64,000 nucleotides of DNA from Planktothrix tepida PCC 9214 (GTDB taxonomy: Bacteria; Cyanobacteriota; Cyanobacteriia; Cyanobacteriales; Microcoleaceae), in assembly GCF_900009145.1 (NCBI RefSeq), contig NZ_LN889782.1, positions 71,128 through 135,127 of the forward strand, written 5' to 3'. The position numbers and the translations under genes were made by a program. This document shows, one piece after another, positions 56,783 to 64,000 of the stretch. How positions within the stretch are numbered: position 1 is the first letter of the stretch; every line of letters begins with the position of its first letter. Under the pieces are notes generated by a model. The model worked only from the letters and a program-made list of their open reading frames with translations. It made no database searches and was not told the DNA's origin.

Positions 56783-57091
56783 TCATGTTTCATCTCCAAA
56801 TTCTTCAAACAAAGCTTTTAAATCTCTTCTTCCATAAGCTACACGGACAATATCAATTCCATCTTTACGGGGATAATAAAACACAATATAGTCATCAACA
56901 ATGAAGCCACGCAGATCAGATCCAATCCAAGAATAGTCTTTACCCATATTGGGAAAACTAGAGACTAACTTACATTTTTGTCGAATAGTATCAAACAGTT
57001 TACTGGCAGCTTTAACATTAGTTTGACCAATAAATTCACAAATTTCATTGATGTCTTTAACTGCCAGTTCTGAGAAAAAGTAACTACCCAT
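56783..57091 (-). CDS. ParE/RelE-superfamily toxin
   Basis: A 102-residue toxin of the ParE type. Segments VKDINEICEFIGQTN, KASKLFD-like helix (AASKLFDTIRQKC), then the core strands SDLRGFIVDDYIVFYYPRKD and DIVRVAYGRRDL match the family. ParE proteins block DNA gyrase, and RelE relatives cut mRNA on the ribosome; the sequence favours ParE but does not prove it. The start is 2 bases after the antitoxin stop, a typical antitoxin-first operon. It is intact. Inverted repeats flank the pair. Confidence 0.87.
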   Translation of the reverse strand: MGSYFFSELAVKDINEICEFIGQTNVKAASKLFDTIRQKCKLVSSFPNMGKDYSWIGSDLRGFIVDDYIVFYYPRKDGIDIVRVAYGRRDLKALFEEFGDET

Positions 57092-57093
57092 CT

Positions 57094-57351
57094 TTAACGT
57101 TCTTCCATAGAATTTAACTTTTCTTGTAATTGTTGAAAAACTAATTCACCATCAACGACTTTTCCTTCACGAATTTGCTGTGTTCCCTCAGCAATTTTTT
57201 GCCTGAGTTCAATCAGTTGCTTTTCTCTTTGATCATGTTGATCTAAAAGTTGAAAGGCTACAGTTAATAAATCATCCACACTTTTATATTTACCTTGTTG
57301 TAATTTTTCAAGAATAAATTTTTCTTGATCTGGCTTGATTGCAATCTGCAT
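57094..57351 (-). CDS. ParD-like antitoxin
   Basis: An 85-residue antitoxin partner with an N-terminal ribbon-helix-helix segment (MQIAIKPDQEKFILEKL, then KSVDDLLTVAFQLL) and a long charged C-terminal helix (QREKQLIELRQKIAEG) that would wrap around the toxin. AGGAG 7 bases before ATG 57351 decides this start against the in-frame codon at 57387. It likely represses its own promoter together with the toxin. The antitoxin is placed first, and translation of the toxin follows closely. Confidence 0.87.
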   Translation of the reverse strand: MQIAIKPDQEKFILEKLQQGKYKSVDDLLTVAFQLLDQHDQREKQLIELRQKIAEGTQQIREGKVVDGELVFQQLQEKLNSMEER

Positions 57352-57463
57352 TTTTATCTCCTTGTCTTTAAAATTAATTGATAACAACTAGCAAGGTTAG
57401 ATTCTCAATTTTGAGTTTTGGATTAAATCACCTAACAGATATATTAACATAAATATCAAAAAC

Positions 57464-57485
57464 CGTAGTAAGCCCTTCAGGGCTT
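57464..57485. repeat. Right inverted repeat flanking the toxin-antitoxin pair
   Basis: CGTAGTAAGCCCTTCAGGGC followed by TT is the perfect 22-bp reverse complement of 56713-56734. Confidence 0.85.
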
Positions 57486-57559
57486 TCTCCATTAAAGTAA
57501 TCCCAAATTTTAATAAAAATTATTTGAAATCCCTAAATGTTTGCTACAAATTCCCCCCT

Positions 57560-57587
57560 GTAGAGACGTTGCATACAACGTCTCTAC
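57560..57587. repeat. GTAGAGACG palindromic repeat
   Basis: GTAGAGACGTTG and CAACGTCTCTAC are perfect 12-bp arms around CATA. It belongs to the same family as 15084, 47561 and 48808. Confidence 0.85.
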
Positions 57588-57671
57588 AGGCGGTTAGAGG
57601 GGTTCATCTTTAGCAATTATATAAGGTTTCATATTATTTGAAAGAGTGGGAAGCAAGCCCAAAAACGGAGG

Positions 57672-59903
57672 TTAGAGGATAATTTCTAAATTAAAACTCT
57701 TTCCAATTTGAGTGAGTTGATTGTTTTGAGTGTCATAACTCCAGACTTTCATCTGATGGTTTCCTGGGGGTAAAATTGCTGTAGGAACTCGAATCATCCA
57801 GCCTGATTTTTCATATTTGGGATTAGATAAAACTTGAACTACATCGGGTCTAGGAATATTGACTTGACCGACAGCAATTAATTGATTGTTTTCTCCTAAA
57901 CTTAAATAAACTGCATCCGCAGGTTTTGATTGTTTAGGAAGAATTGACCACCCACTAAGGGATAAATCATCGCGTTGATGAATGGGTTGAGTGGGAATAG
58001 ATTCTATATTACCATTTAACGTTTGAGTTTGAGTAAATTTTAACGGTTGATTATTGCGTTTCCAAAACCAATGAGATTGAATGGTTTTATAAGGTTTATA
58101 GGTGGTTAAAACGTTTTGATAAATTAAAGAAGCGGATTCAGATTTTAAAATGAGATCCCAAGGATTTTGATACCATAATTCATTGGTTAATAATATAATA
58201 TTGGGTTTTATTTCGTTTAATTCTTGAATGACTTGCTGTTGTGCAACAGTCGGTTTAGCATAGAGAACATAACCGTATTTAGAACAGGAAGGTTTATTAA
58301 ATAAATAATACCATAATCCTTCAGAAGTTAAGGTATAAAAGCAAGATTGTTGATCAATTTCAGGTTTGAGAGTTTTCCACGCTTCTAAATAATCTGGTTT
58401 TAACAGTTTTTGATCAGAAGTTGATAAAGCGTCAGGAAGTTGAGTGAATTTTTCCATCCCCTTAACCAGATTAAAACTGGGTTCTGTTAAGATAATTATA
58501 GTCAAAATCAGAAGCATTAATATCTGTTCAATGGGAGTTATATTAAATTGAGATAACTGCGATTCTATTTTGTTTTTATAGCCTATATAAATTAGATAAA
58601 ATGCTAAAAAAGCCGTTATTAATGCACCATGATAGGCGTGTCCTATATCGCTTCTATCGAGAGTAATTCTCATGTAAACGGATGCAGCAGTTAGGAGTAA
58701 AATAATCAGATAATTGTTTTGGATAAAAGAACGAAATTTAAACTCATGATTTTTGAAGTCTAAGAGGAGATAAACTAAAACCGCACTTTGAACAAACATC
58801 GATAACCAGAAATTCTGTGAAGTCCAAGTGAGTTCTAAGGGAGGAAGGGGAATAAAGGAAATATAGCGTCCGTATTTTCCCCAATATAAAACTTGAGAGA
58901 TAATAGCATTAATTTGATCAAAACCTAAGAGGATTAAACTAAGGATAGAAACAAGAATAATTCCAACGAGTGAACCTCTGAACCATAAAATAGTTGTTTT
59001 TTTAGGTAAAAATAATGATAAAATAGAAGCACATAAATAAACCGCTATAAAATATATTGCTCGATCATAAATATAGAAAAAACTACTGGGAATTGATGCT
59101 CCAATTAAAACCGATAACCATTGTGCTTGGTTTGTTCGCGTTTCAGCTATTCTAAAAAACCGTAAGGTTAAGGCTAATTGAATAATAAAACTGGTTCCTC
59201 TGCGTCCATCGAATTTATAAAAAATTCCATCGAAAACACAAAATAAAATACAGGATATCAAAAATATTTTTAATCTATTTTTATGAATGTTAGCTAAATT
59301 AATTAATTCCCACAATATCCAAAAATAGCCTAAACAGGTGATCACATTTTCTAAGTTAACAAATAACCGAGTTAAAGCGATTCCATTATCTTGAGTGGCG
59401 AGATTTGTAGCTAACCAACTGGGAAGAACATCAACGCCATACCCATGAATTAAAATAGTATTGATAAAGGGTTTTGGAAGTTGTAGAAAGTTAGGTAAAA
59501 AGCCTAAAAATTCTCCTTCATGAAACGAATCCTTTAAGGTTGAATTAATTCTAAATTGGTTAAAAGGAGTATTAATTAACCAAGTCAGGAGTAAAATAGA
59601 ACTGACTCCTATCCAAGTATAACGATGGTTAATAACCTCTAAAATTGCTGTTATTGGTTTTTGCTTGAGGTTTAAAACCAAAGTAGCAATTAAGGGGGGA
59701 GTCAGAAGTAAAATAATATATTTGAGATAGTCTGTATAGGGACTAATATTCTCAATACTGGCTAAAGAAATTACCCCAGTTTGATTATTTCCAAAAGGGA
59801 TTTTAATGGAATTGACCCAAGGAACTAGAATTAACCAAGTCGCTAAAGTAATCACGAAAATAGCGGTTAAATTAACCTTAGCTTGTTGTTTTTGTTCAGA
59901 CAT
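57672..59903 (-). CDS. Large multi-spanning GT-C-like membrane protein with beta module
   Basis: 743 residues with about eleven hydrophobic spans (first near residues 12-30, last near 450-470) and a soluble C-terminal half. NSTLKDSFHEGEFLGFLPNF is a first-loop acidic segment of the kind used by GT-C glycosyltransferases. The last 100 residues (LSLSGWSILP, then RPDVVQVLSNPKY) are homologous to the end of the 44262-46046 protein. It is the last gene of a tight three-gene operon, with a 6-base gap from the FAD-GtrA gene. It probably transfers a polyprenyl-linked sugar or saccharide on the outer membrane face. No exact family is recognised. Confidence 0.72.
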   Translation of the reverse strand: MSEQKQQAKVNLTAIFVITLATWLILVPWVNSIKIPFGNNQTGVISLASIENISPYTDYLKYIILLLTPPLIATLVLNLKQKPITAILEVINHRYTWIGVSSILLLTWLINTPFNQFRINSTLKDSFHEGEFLGFLPNFLQLPKPFINTILIHGYGVDVLPSWLATNLATQDNGIALTRLFVNLENVITCLGYFWILWELINLANIHKNRLKIFLISCILFCVFDGIFYKFDGRRGTSFIIQLALTLRFFRIAETRTNQAQWLSVLIGASIPSSFFYIYDRAIYFIAVYLCASILSLFLPKKTTILWFRGSLVGIILVSILSLILLGFDQINAIISQVLYWGKYGRYISFIPLPPLELTWTSQNFWLSMFVQSAVLVYLLLDFKNHEFKFRSFIQNNYLIILLLTAASVYMRITLDRSDIGHAYHGALITAFLAFYLIYIGYKNKIESQLSQFNITPIEQILMLLILTIIILTEPSFNLVKGMEKFTQLPDALSTSDQKLLKPDYLEAWKTLKPEIDQQSCFYTLTSEGLWYYLFNKPSCSKYGYVLYAKPTVAQQQVIQELNEIKPNIILLTNELWYQNPWDLILKSESASLIYQNVLTTYKPYKTIQSHWFWKRNNQPLKFTQTQTLNGNIESIPTQPIHQRDDLSLSGWSILPKQSKPADAVYLSLGENNQLIAVGQVNIPRPDVVQVLSNPKYEKSGWMIRVPTAILPPGNHQMKVWSYDTQNNQLTQIGKSFNLEIIL

Positions 59904-59909
59904 TGTTAA

Positions 59910-61787
59910 TTAAGATTGCAGTTCAGAAACTTGATTAGATGATTGATTTTGGGATGAAAAGGAATACAATTTATGTCCGGTAAAACTAATCATAGCGACA
60001 CAAGCAGCACTCGCTAAACGAGATAGGGTTGGATGCCAACCTAATTCATTTATTAACAGTTGTAATAGCCCTAAATTAGCTAATAAACTATTTAAAGCAA
60101 CCGTCGCAAACACGCCATATTGGACAAACCAATTTTTCCAATACACTCCAAATACAAACCGACGACTTAACCAAAAGTTGGTACTTAATCCCAAAAAATA
60201 ACTAATTCCTAATGCAAAAACATACCATAATCCCGACTGGATGAGAATCGAAAAAACGAGAACATCAACAACCGTAGCCGCGCCGCCTGTGAATAAATAG
60301 CCGCCAAATTCTCGTAAAGTTTTTAAGGTTTGACGACGACGGGATAGGCGAGTATTGGTTGCTGCGGTTGTGGCGGCTTCTGCATGAGCTTCTTCCACAT
60401 ATTCACTATCACTATTAACATTCCAGAGGTTATGTTTACCGGGAGTTACAACGTTCTCCGCCGCAAAAATTCCCATTAATAAACTATGGTCTTGATTATT
60501 ATACTTAAAAGCACCATAGCGTCCCACTAATTGCAAGTTTTGAAAGGTTTGTAAATAGCCTTGAATTTCTGATAAAGCAGACTGGTAATTTCCAGCATAA
60601 ATAGGATAAGTTCGAGGTAAACGAACAATAAAGCCATCAGAAATTGCTTGATTTTTTAATAATCCAATTTTCCTTAATTCTTTTTCGGCTAATATTCGCA
60701 GTTCATCTTCTGGACATTGCCATAAATCATCGCCAAAATTACACCAATATTCACAACACAGGGGGGTTTGTTGAGTATTGGCTAACATTTCTGGCGACCA
60801 GTTAGCAAAATTTGTGACTCGTCCAACTTGAACTCTGGGGTCATTAATATATAACCAATTATCAGGAAAAAGATTTCCACCTTCTACCATTAAATACACT
60901 AAAATTGTATTTCTAAATTTAAGCGACTTAGCAGCCTCGATAACTTTTTCAGGGGGGGAAGATTGCAGTTGCTGAATAAAATGTGTCAGAGGAATAGAAG
61001 AAATCACACCCCCACAAGCAACGGTGTTTTCCTCCTTGGTGATGCGGTTTCTGAGGGTAATATGGGTGACTTGGGAATTTTGATGATGAACTTGAATAAC
61101 TTCTGTATTTAATAAAATGGGTTGTTGATGTTGTTGTAAATAGTCGGCAATTTTTTCATACAGTTGACCCGAACCCAAACGGGGAAATTGAAACTGGTCT
61201 ATGAGATTTTTAACTTTTCCATCATTGCCTAAAATAGCATTTTTAATCGCTTTTGATAAGGATAAACCTTTAATTCGTTGTGCAGCCCAATCTGCACTAA
61301 TTTCTGTACAGGGAATTCCCCATAATTTCTCGGTGTAACCTTCAAAAAATATCTCAGATAGGCGTTTTCCAAATTTATTTTCAACCCATTCTGCAAAGTT
61401 ATTAGTTTGAGATTTAGGAAATAATCGAACAGCTAAATAGGAGATAATAATTCTGAAAGTTTCAACTAATCCTAATGCAGATAAAACTTGTTTGGCTTTT
61501 AAGGGATAACTAAAATATTTTTCCCCATAATAAATCCGAGTCAGACGATTAACCGTAACTTGTTCATCTCCTAAAACCTCATCCCAAAGTTGCAAAACCG
61601 GAGCAATTTTTGTATAAAATCGATGGGGGCCGTAATCTAAGATAAAGCCTTGATATTCTATACTTTTAGCTAATCCTCCCACTTGACTATCACGTTCAAC
61701 GACAACAACGGATTGACCTTGTTTTGTTAATGTATAAGCCGCTGCGAGTCCGGCTGGGCCAGCACCTAAAATATAAATGGGTTCCAT
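59910..61787 (-). CDS. FAD-dependent oxidoreductase fused to a GtrA-like flippase domain
   Basis: About 625 residues. Residues 1-450 are an FAD-dependent amine-oxidase/UDP-galactopyranose-mutase-like domain: YILGAGPAGLAAAYTL dinucleotide loop at the start, VVVVERDSQVGGLAKSI, and a late QLVGRYGAFKYNNQDHS segment for FAD. After a low-complexity linker (HAEAATTAATNTRLSRRR) comes a GtrA-like domain with four spans (about residues 495-615; YLFTGGAATVVDVLVFSIL), a family thought to flip or help flip undecaprenyl-linked sugars. The fusion couples modification and membrane translocation. ATG 61787 is preferred to 61826. Confidence 0.87.
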   Translation of the reverse strand: MEPIYILGAGPAGLAAAYTLTKQGQSVVVVERDSQVGGLAKSIEYQGFILDYGPHRFYTKIAPVLQLWDEVLGDEQVTVNRLTRIYYGEKYFSYPLKAKQVLSALGLVETFRIIISYLAVRLFPKSQTNNFAEWVENKFGKRLSEIFFEGYTEKLWGIPCTEISADWAAQRIKGLSLSKAIKNAILGNDGKVKNLIDQFQFPRLGSGQLYEKIADYLQQHQQPILLNTEVIQVHHQNSQVTHITLRNRITKEENTVACGGVISSIPLTHFIQQLQSSPPEKVIEAAKSLKFRNTILVYLMVEGGNLFPDNWLYINDPRVQVGRVTNFANWSPEMLANTQQTPLCCEYWCNFGDDLWQCPEDELRILAEKELRKIGLLKNQAISDGFIVRLPRTYPIYAGNYQSALSEIQGYLQTFQNLQLVGRYGAFKYNNQDHSLLMGIFAAENVVTPGKHNLWNVNSDSEYVEEAHAEAATTAATNTRLSRRRQTLKTLREFGGYLFTGGAATVVDVLVFSILIQSGLWYVFALGISYFLGLSTNFWLSRRFVFGVYWKNWFVQYGVFATVALNSLLANLGLLQLLINELGWHPTLSRLASAACVAMISFTGHKLYSFSSQNQSSNQVSELQS

Positions 61788-61832
61788 CACACCTAATATT
61801 ATCGTTGGATAAATTGTCTCTATCATACAAGA

Positions 61833-63509
61833 TTAGTTCGATAGTTTAACAAACTGACCCGATGAATACAACAATAAATCCTGAAAACGGCTAGGATTGT
61901 TCAAATTTAGGGTGTAGGATTGGGGTTGTACATTGTTGATGTGATAATCTTGAGTGACGACTGTATTTTTGGGCGTGAGAAAAAATGTGGTTTGGGGATT
62001 GGATAATTGAAATTGATATTGATTGAGTTGGGGAGAATTAACAAGAATTTTGTCAGTGGGTTCTAGCAGCGTATTCATCATAACCAATAAAATGTTATCG
62101 GTATAGAATCTAACTTTTTCAAAGGGTTTATCGGTTGGTTTTTGCTCAAATTGAACGTTAAAGCGATTCTCAGGATCAAAAAGATAAAGACCTTGAATTA
62201 ATCCGGTTCTGTATACATAAGCTCCTCTATAGTTATCGGGAACACTGGTAATTATAGGTGATTCTATAGGAATTTTTTGCAAACTAGATAATAAACTTTG
62301 AGAGAGTTCGCCTGCAAATTTCCAGTTTTGGTTAATAGAATGCAGGGATAATCCTAAACTGACTAATATAATCGAGGATAGAATTAAAGTCAGTTGAAAA
62401 TTACTCACTAAAATTGTGATCACTAAGGCGATATAAATAGAGGTGAAACTAGAAGCCCAATATAAATAACGTTCTCCTTGGGTATCAAAGGGAGAGACAG
62501 AAACATTAATAGCGGGTAAAACACAAATCCAAAATCCGACAATGAGTAAAATTAAGGTTTGAGGAATTTGAGAGTTTAGTTGATGTTTATAATAACTTAA
62601 AAGGAAAACCAATAAAGAAATTAAAATAATGCCTATAAAATCTATAATCCAGACGGTAAAACTAGAAGCGTTAAATTGAGGAGGTAAAAAGCTACGAGGG
62701 GGATAAATAATTAAATTGTATAAAATTTGAATGGGATTAAACTGAAGATGAATACCTTTTCCATATCCCCCGATAAAGGTTCCTAACTTTAGATATCGGC
62801 AAACAAAATAAAACCCTAAGAATATTACATAAAATGAAACGATTGTCAAGAGTTTATTCAAAGTTCGAGGTTTTTCTTGTAAATATTGGTAGAGTTCATA
62901 GGCTAAAATTAACCCTGGAAAACTGACAATTGATTCCTTACACAATAACGCGGCTAAAAAGGCGGCTAAAGATATCCATAATTGTAAGGGTTGATAAAAT
63001 TGTTTAAAGGTTAAATAAGTTGAAAAGGACAATAAGGCAAAAAACGTAGCAATAACATCCGTCCGAGCAGAAATCCAAGAAACAGCTTCTGAATGGGAAG
63101 GTAATAATAGAAAAATAAATCCAGCAAAATACGGAATAAATCGTTTTAATTTTAATTCTAATCTTAAATTTAAACTTAATAAATAGGTGATTCTTCCCAC
63201 CAAAAAAGAATTTCCTAAATGAAAGCCAAAATTAGTGAGATGGTAGCCAAAAGCATTTAACCCCCAAATTTGATAATCTAAAAAACTAATTAATCCCAAT
63301 AAAGGTCTAAAAAATAACGATTGACCGTGTTGTTGATTCATCCATAATCCCAACGGCCCTAATTTAGACAATAAGGCAATTAAAACAAAATCATCTGAGA
63401 GAAAAAAACTATTAAAAATGTTAGAATAAGCCATCACCCCCGTTAGGGTAATAATTCCCATTAAAATCATTGAATAACGATAGACTTTAGAGAAAGATTT
63501 TGTCTTCAT
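61833..63509 (-). CDS. GT-C-like membrane glycosyltransferase
   Basis: 558 residues with ten or more spans and a C-terminal soluble part. The first loop contains FFLSDDFVLIALL and FFRPLLGLISFLDYQIW, resembling the acidic DD motif and following region of ArnT/Pmt-type GT-C enzymes. It likely transfers a sugar from a polyprenyl phosphate to a lipid or protein outside the cytoplasmic membrane. It is the first gene of the minus-strand operon that continues with the FAD-GtrA fusion 45 bases downstream. The exact family and acceptor are unknown. Confidence 0.75.
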   Translation of the reverse strand: MKTKSFSKVYRYSMILMGIITLTGVMAYSNIFNSFFLSDDFVLIALLSKLGPLGLWMNQQHGQSLFFRPLLGLISFLDYQIWGLNAFGYHLTNFGFHLGNSFLVGRITYLLSLNLRLELKLKRFIPYFAGFIFLLLPSHSEAVSWISARTDVIATFFALLSFSTYLTFKQFYQPLQLWISLAAFLAALLCKESIVSFPGLILAYELYQYLQEKPRTLNKLLTIVSFYVIFLGFYFVCRYLKLGTFIGGYGKGIHLQFNPIQILYNLIIYPPRSFLPPQFNASSFTVWIIDFIGIILISLLVFLLSYYKHQLNSQIPQTLILLIVGFWICVLPAINVSVSPFDTQGERYLYWASSFTSIYIALVITILVSNFQLTLILSSIILVSLGLSLHSINQNWKFAGELSQSLLSSLQKIPIESPIITSVPDNYRGAYVYRTGLIQGLYLFDPENRFNVQFEQKPTDKPFEKVRFYTDNILLVMMNTLLEPTDKILVNSPQLNQYQFQLSNPQTTFFLTPKNTVVTQDYHINNVQPQSYTLNLNNPSRFQDLLLYSSGQFVKLSN

Positions 63510-63767
63510 TACCGTGCTAAAATTTAGGCAAGCCTATTTGAGGTAGGTTTATTTAGTATCGAGTTTGGAGGTGTTCCTGTCAAGCCATTAATCTGTCTAA
63601 CACTATTGAAACGTTTGGTAAAATATAAATTTTCAACGCATAGTATTAAATGAGTGAATTTTTTACCTCGTCATTGTACATATCTTTGGCTAAAAGACTT
63701 CACCTCCGTTTCTGACGTGCTATGCTCCACAAAGAGTGTGTGAATATATTTAAGAAGAGTGAATTTT

Positions 63768-64000
63768 ATGGTCGCAATACCCCCTCAAACCCAGAACTTA
63801 AGTTCTTTCCAAAAAGAAGTCAACACCGCCCAACCTCGAACCATATCTCATTTCGGCTTTACCGATCAAGTTGGGGAACTCCCCAGCACCCCCCTATTTG
63901 GAACCGATGGTATCCGGGGACGGGTTGGAGGACTCCTGAGTGCCCCTCTGGCTTTACAAGTGGGCTTCTGGGCGGGTCAAGTTTTACGACAACAAGCCCA
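63768..64000 (+). CDS. glmM: Phosphoglucosamine mutase, 5' part (runs off the window)
   Basis: The frame starts [18 protein letters not shown] and reaches the family hallmark [20 protein letters not shown], then [14 protein letters not shown], before the window ends. GlmM interconverts glucosamine-6-phosphate and glucosamine-1-phosphate, feeding UDP-GlcNAc for peptidoglycan and surface glycans. The catalytic serine lies beyond the edge. The N-terminal extension of about 45 residues before the FGTDGIRG motif is in keeping with cyanobacterial homologues. It is divergent from the GT-C-like operon. Confidence 0.92.
   Translation, partial: MVAIPPQTQNLSSFQKEVNTAQPRTISHFGFTDQVGELPSTPLFGTDGIRGRVGGLLSAPLALQVGFWAGQVLRQQA

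Larger units (their letters stand above)
57352..57671. other. 320-base gap with two repeat elements
   Basis: It contains the toxin-antitoxin promoter region, the right inverted repeat (57464-57485) and a GTAGAGACG palindrome (57560-57587). No gene is seen. Confidence 0.6.

Overview
The window reads as a cyanobacterial chromosome segment, most likely from a filamentous Oscillatoriales-type organism (Planktothrix/Oscillatoria-like; the genus is an inference). Supporting evidence: AT-rich DNA scattered with HIP1 octamers (GCGATCGC), a petM gene for the cytochrome b6f complex, a probable NDH-1 subunit gene, an SLH-OprB porin, Uma2-family genes, a UPF0182 protein, and many short dispersed repeats and heptamer tandem repeats of the kind common in these genomes.

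Region 1 (1-15.1 kb) is mostly housekeeping and stress functions. It holds a Uma2 nuclease-like gene, a STAND NTPase whose tail runs into repeat DNA and overlaps a hidden petM gene, an esterase, a cupin and a large outer-membrane porin. A phosphate-type block follows (PhoX-like phosphatase, OmpR-class response regulator, small ORF, Pho-box-like direct repeats), then a creatininase-family amidohydrolase, a UPF0182 membrane protein, a 3-methyladenine DNA glycosylase and a hidden 40-residue gene that resembles ndhP.

Region 2 (15.2-54.7 kb) is bracketed by two near-identical 1143-bp IS5/ISL2-type insertion sequences in opposite orientation. Inside is a surface-polysaccharide and protein-secretion island. 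It contains a Wzm/Wzt-type ABC exporter, a 2110-residue multidomain glycosyltransferase, sulfotransferase-methyltransferase and methyltransferase-glycosyltransferase fusions, several GT2/GT4 enzymes and an RTX calcium-binding protein. A complete type I secretion set (parvulin-type PPIase, ABC transporter with cyclic-nucleotide-binding and degenerate C39 domains, HlyD adaptor) is followed by dTDP-rhamnose genes (rfbC, rfbD, rfbA-like; no rfbB in the window). The right IS copy has split a secreted lipase gene that can be rebuilt in frame.

Region 3 (55-64 kb) has a LuxR-like HTH protein, a ParE/ParD-type toxin-antitoxin pair flanked by inverted 22-bp repeats, a three-gene minus-strand operon for polyprenyl-linked sugar or cell-surface glycan work (two multi-spanning GT-C-like proteins and an FAD oxidoreductase-GtrA fusion), and the 5' end of glmM at the right edge.

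Taken together, the island looks like a factory for a glycosylated, exported surface layer or sheath: nucleotide sugars (rfb genes, glmM), chain assembly and decoration (GTs, sulfotransferases, methyltransferases), glycan export (Wzm/Wzt) and RTX protein export (T1SS). An oscillin-like role for the 663-residue RTX protein is a hypothesis, not something the sequence proves.
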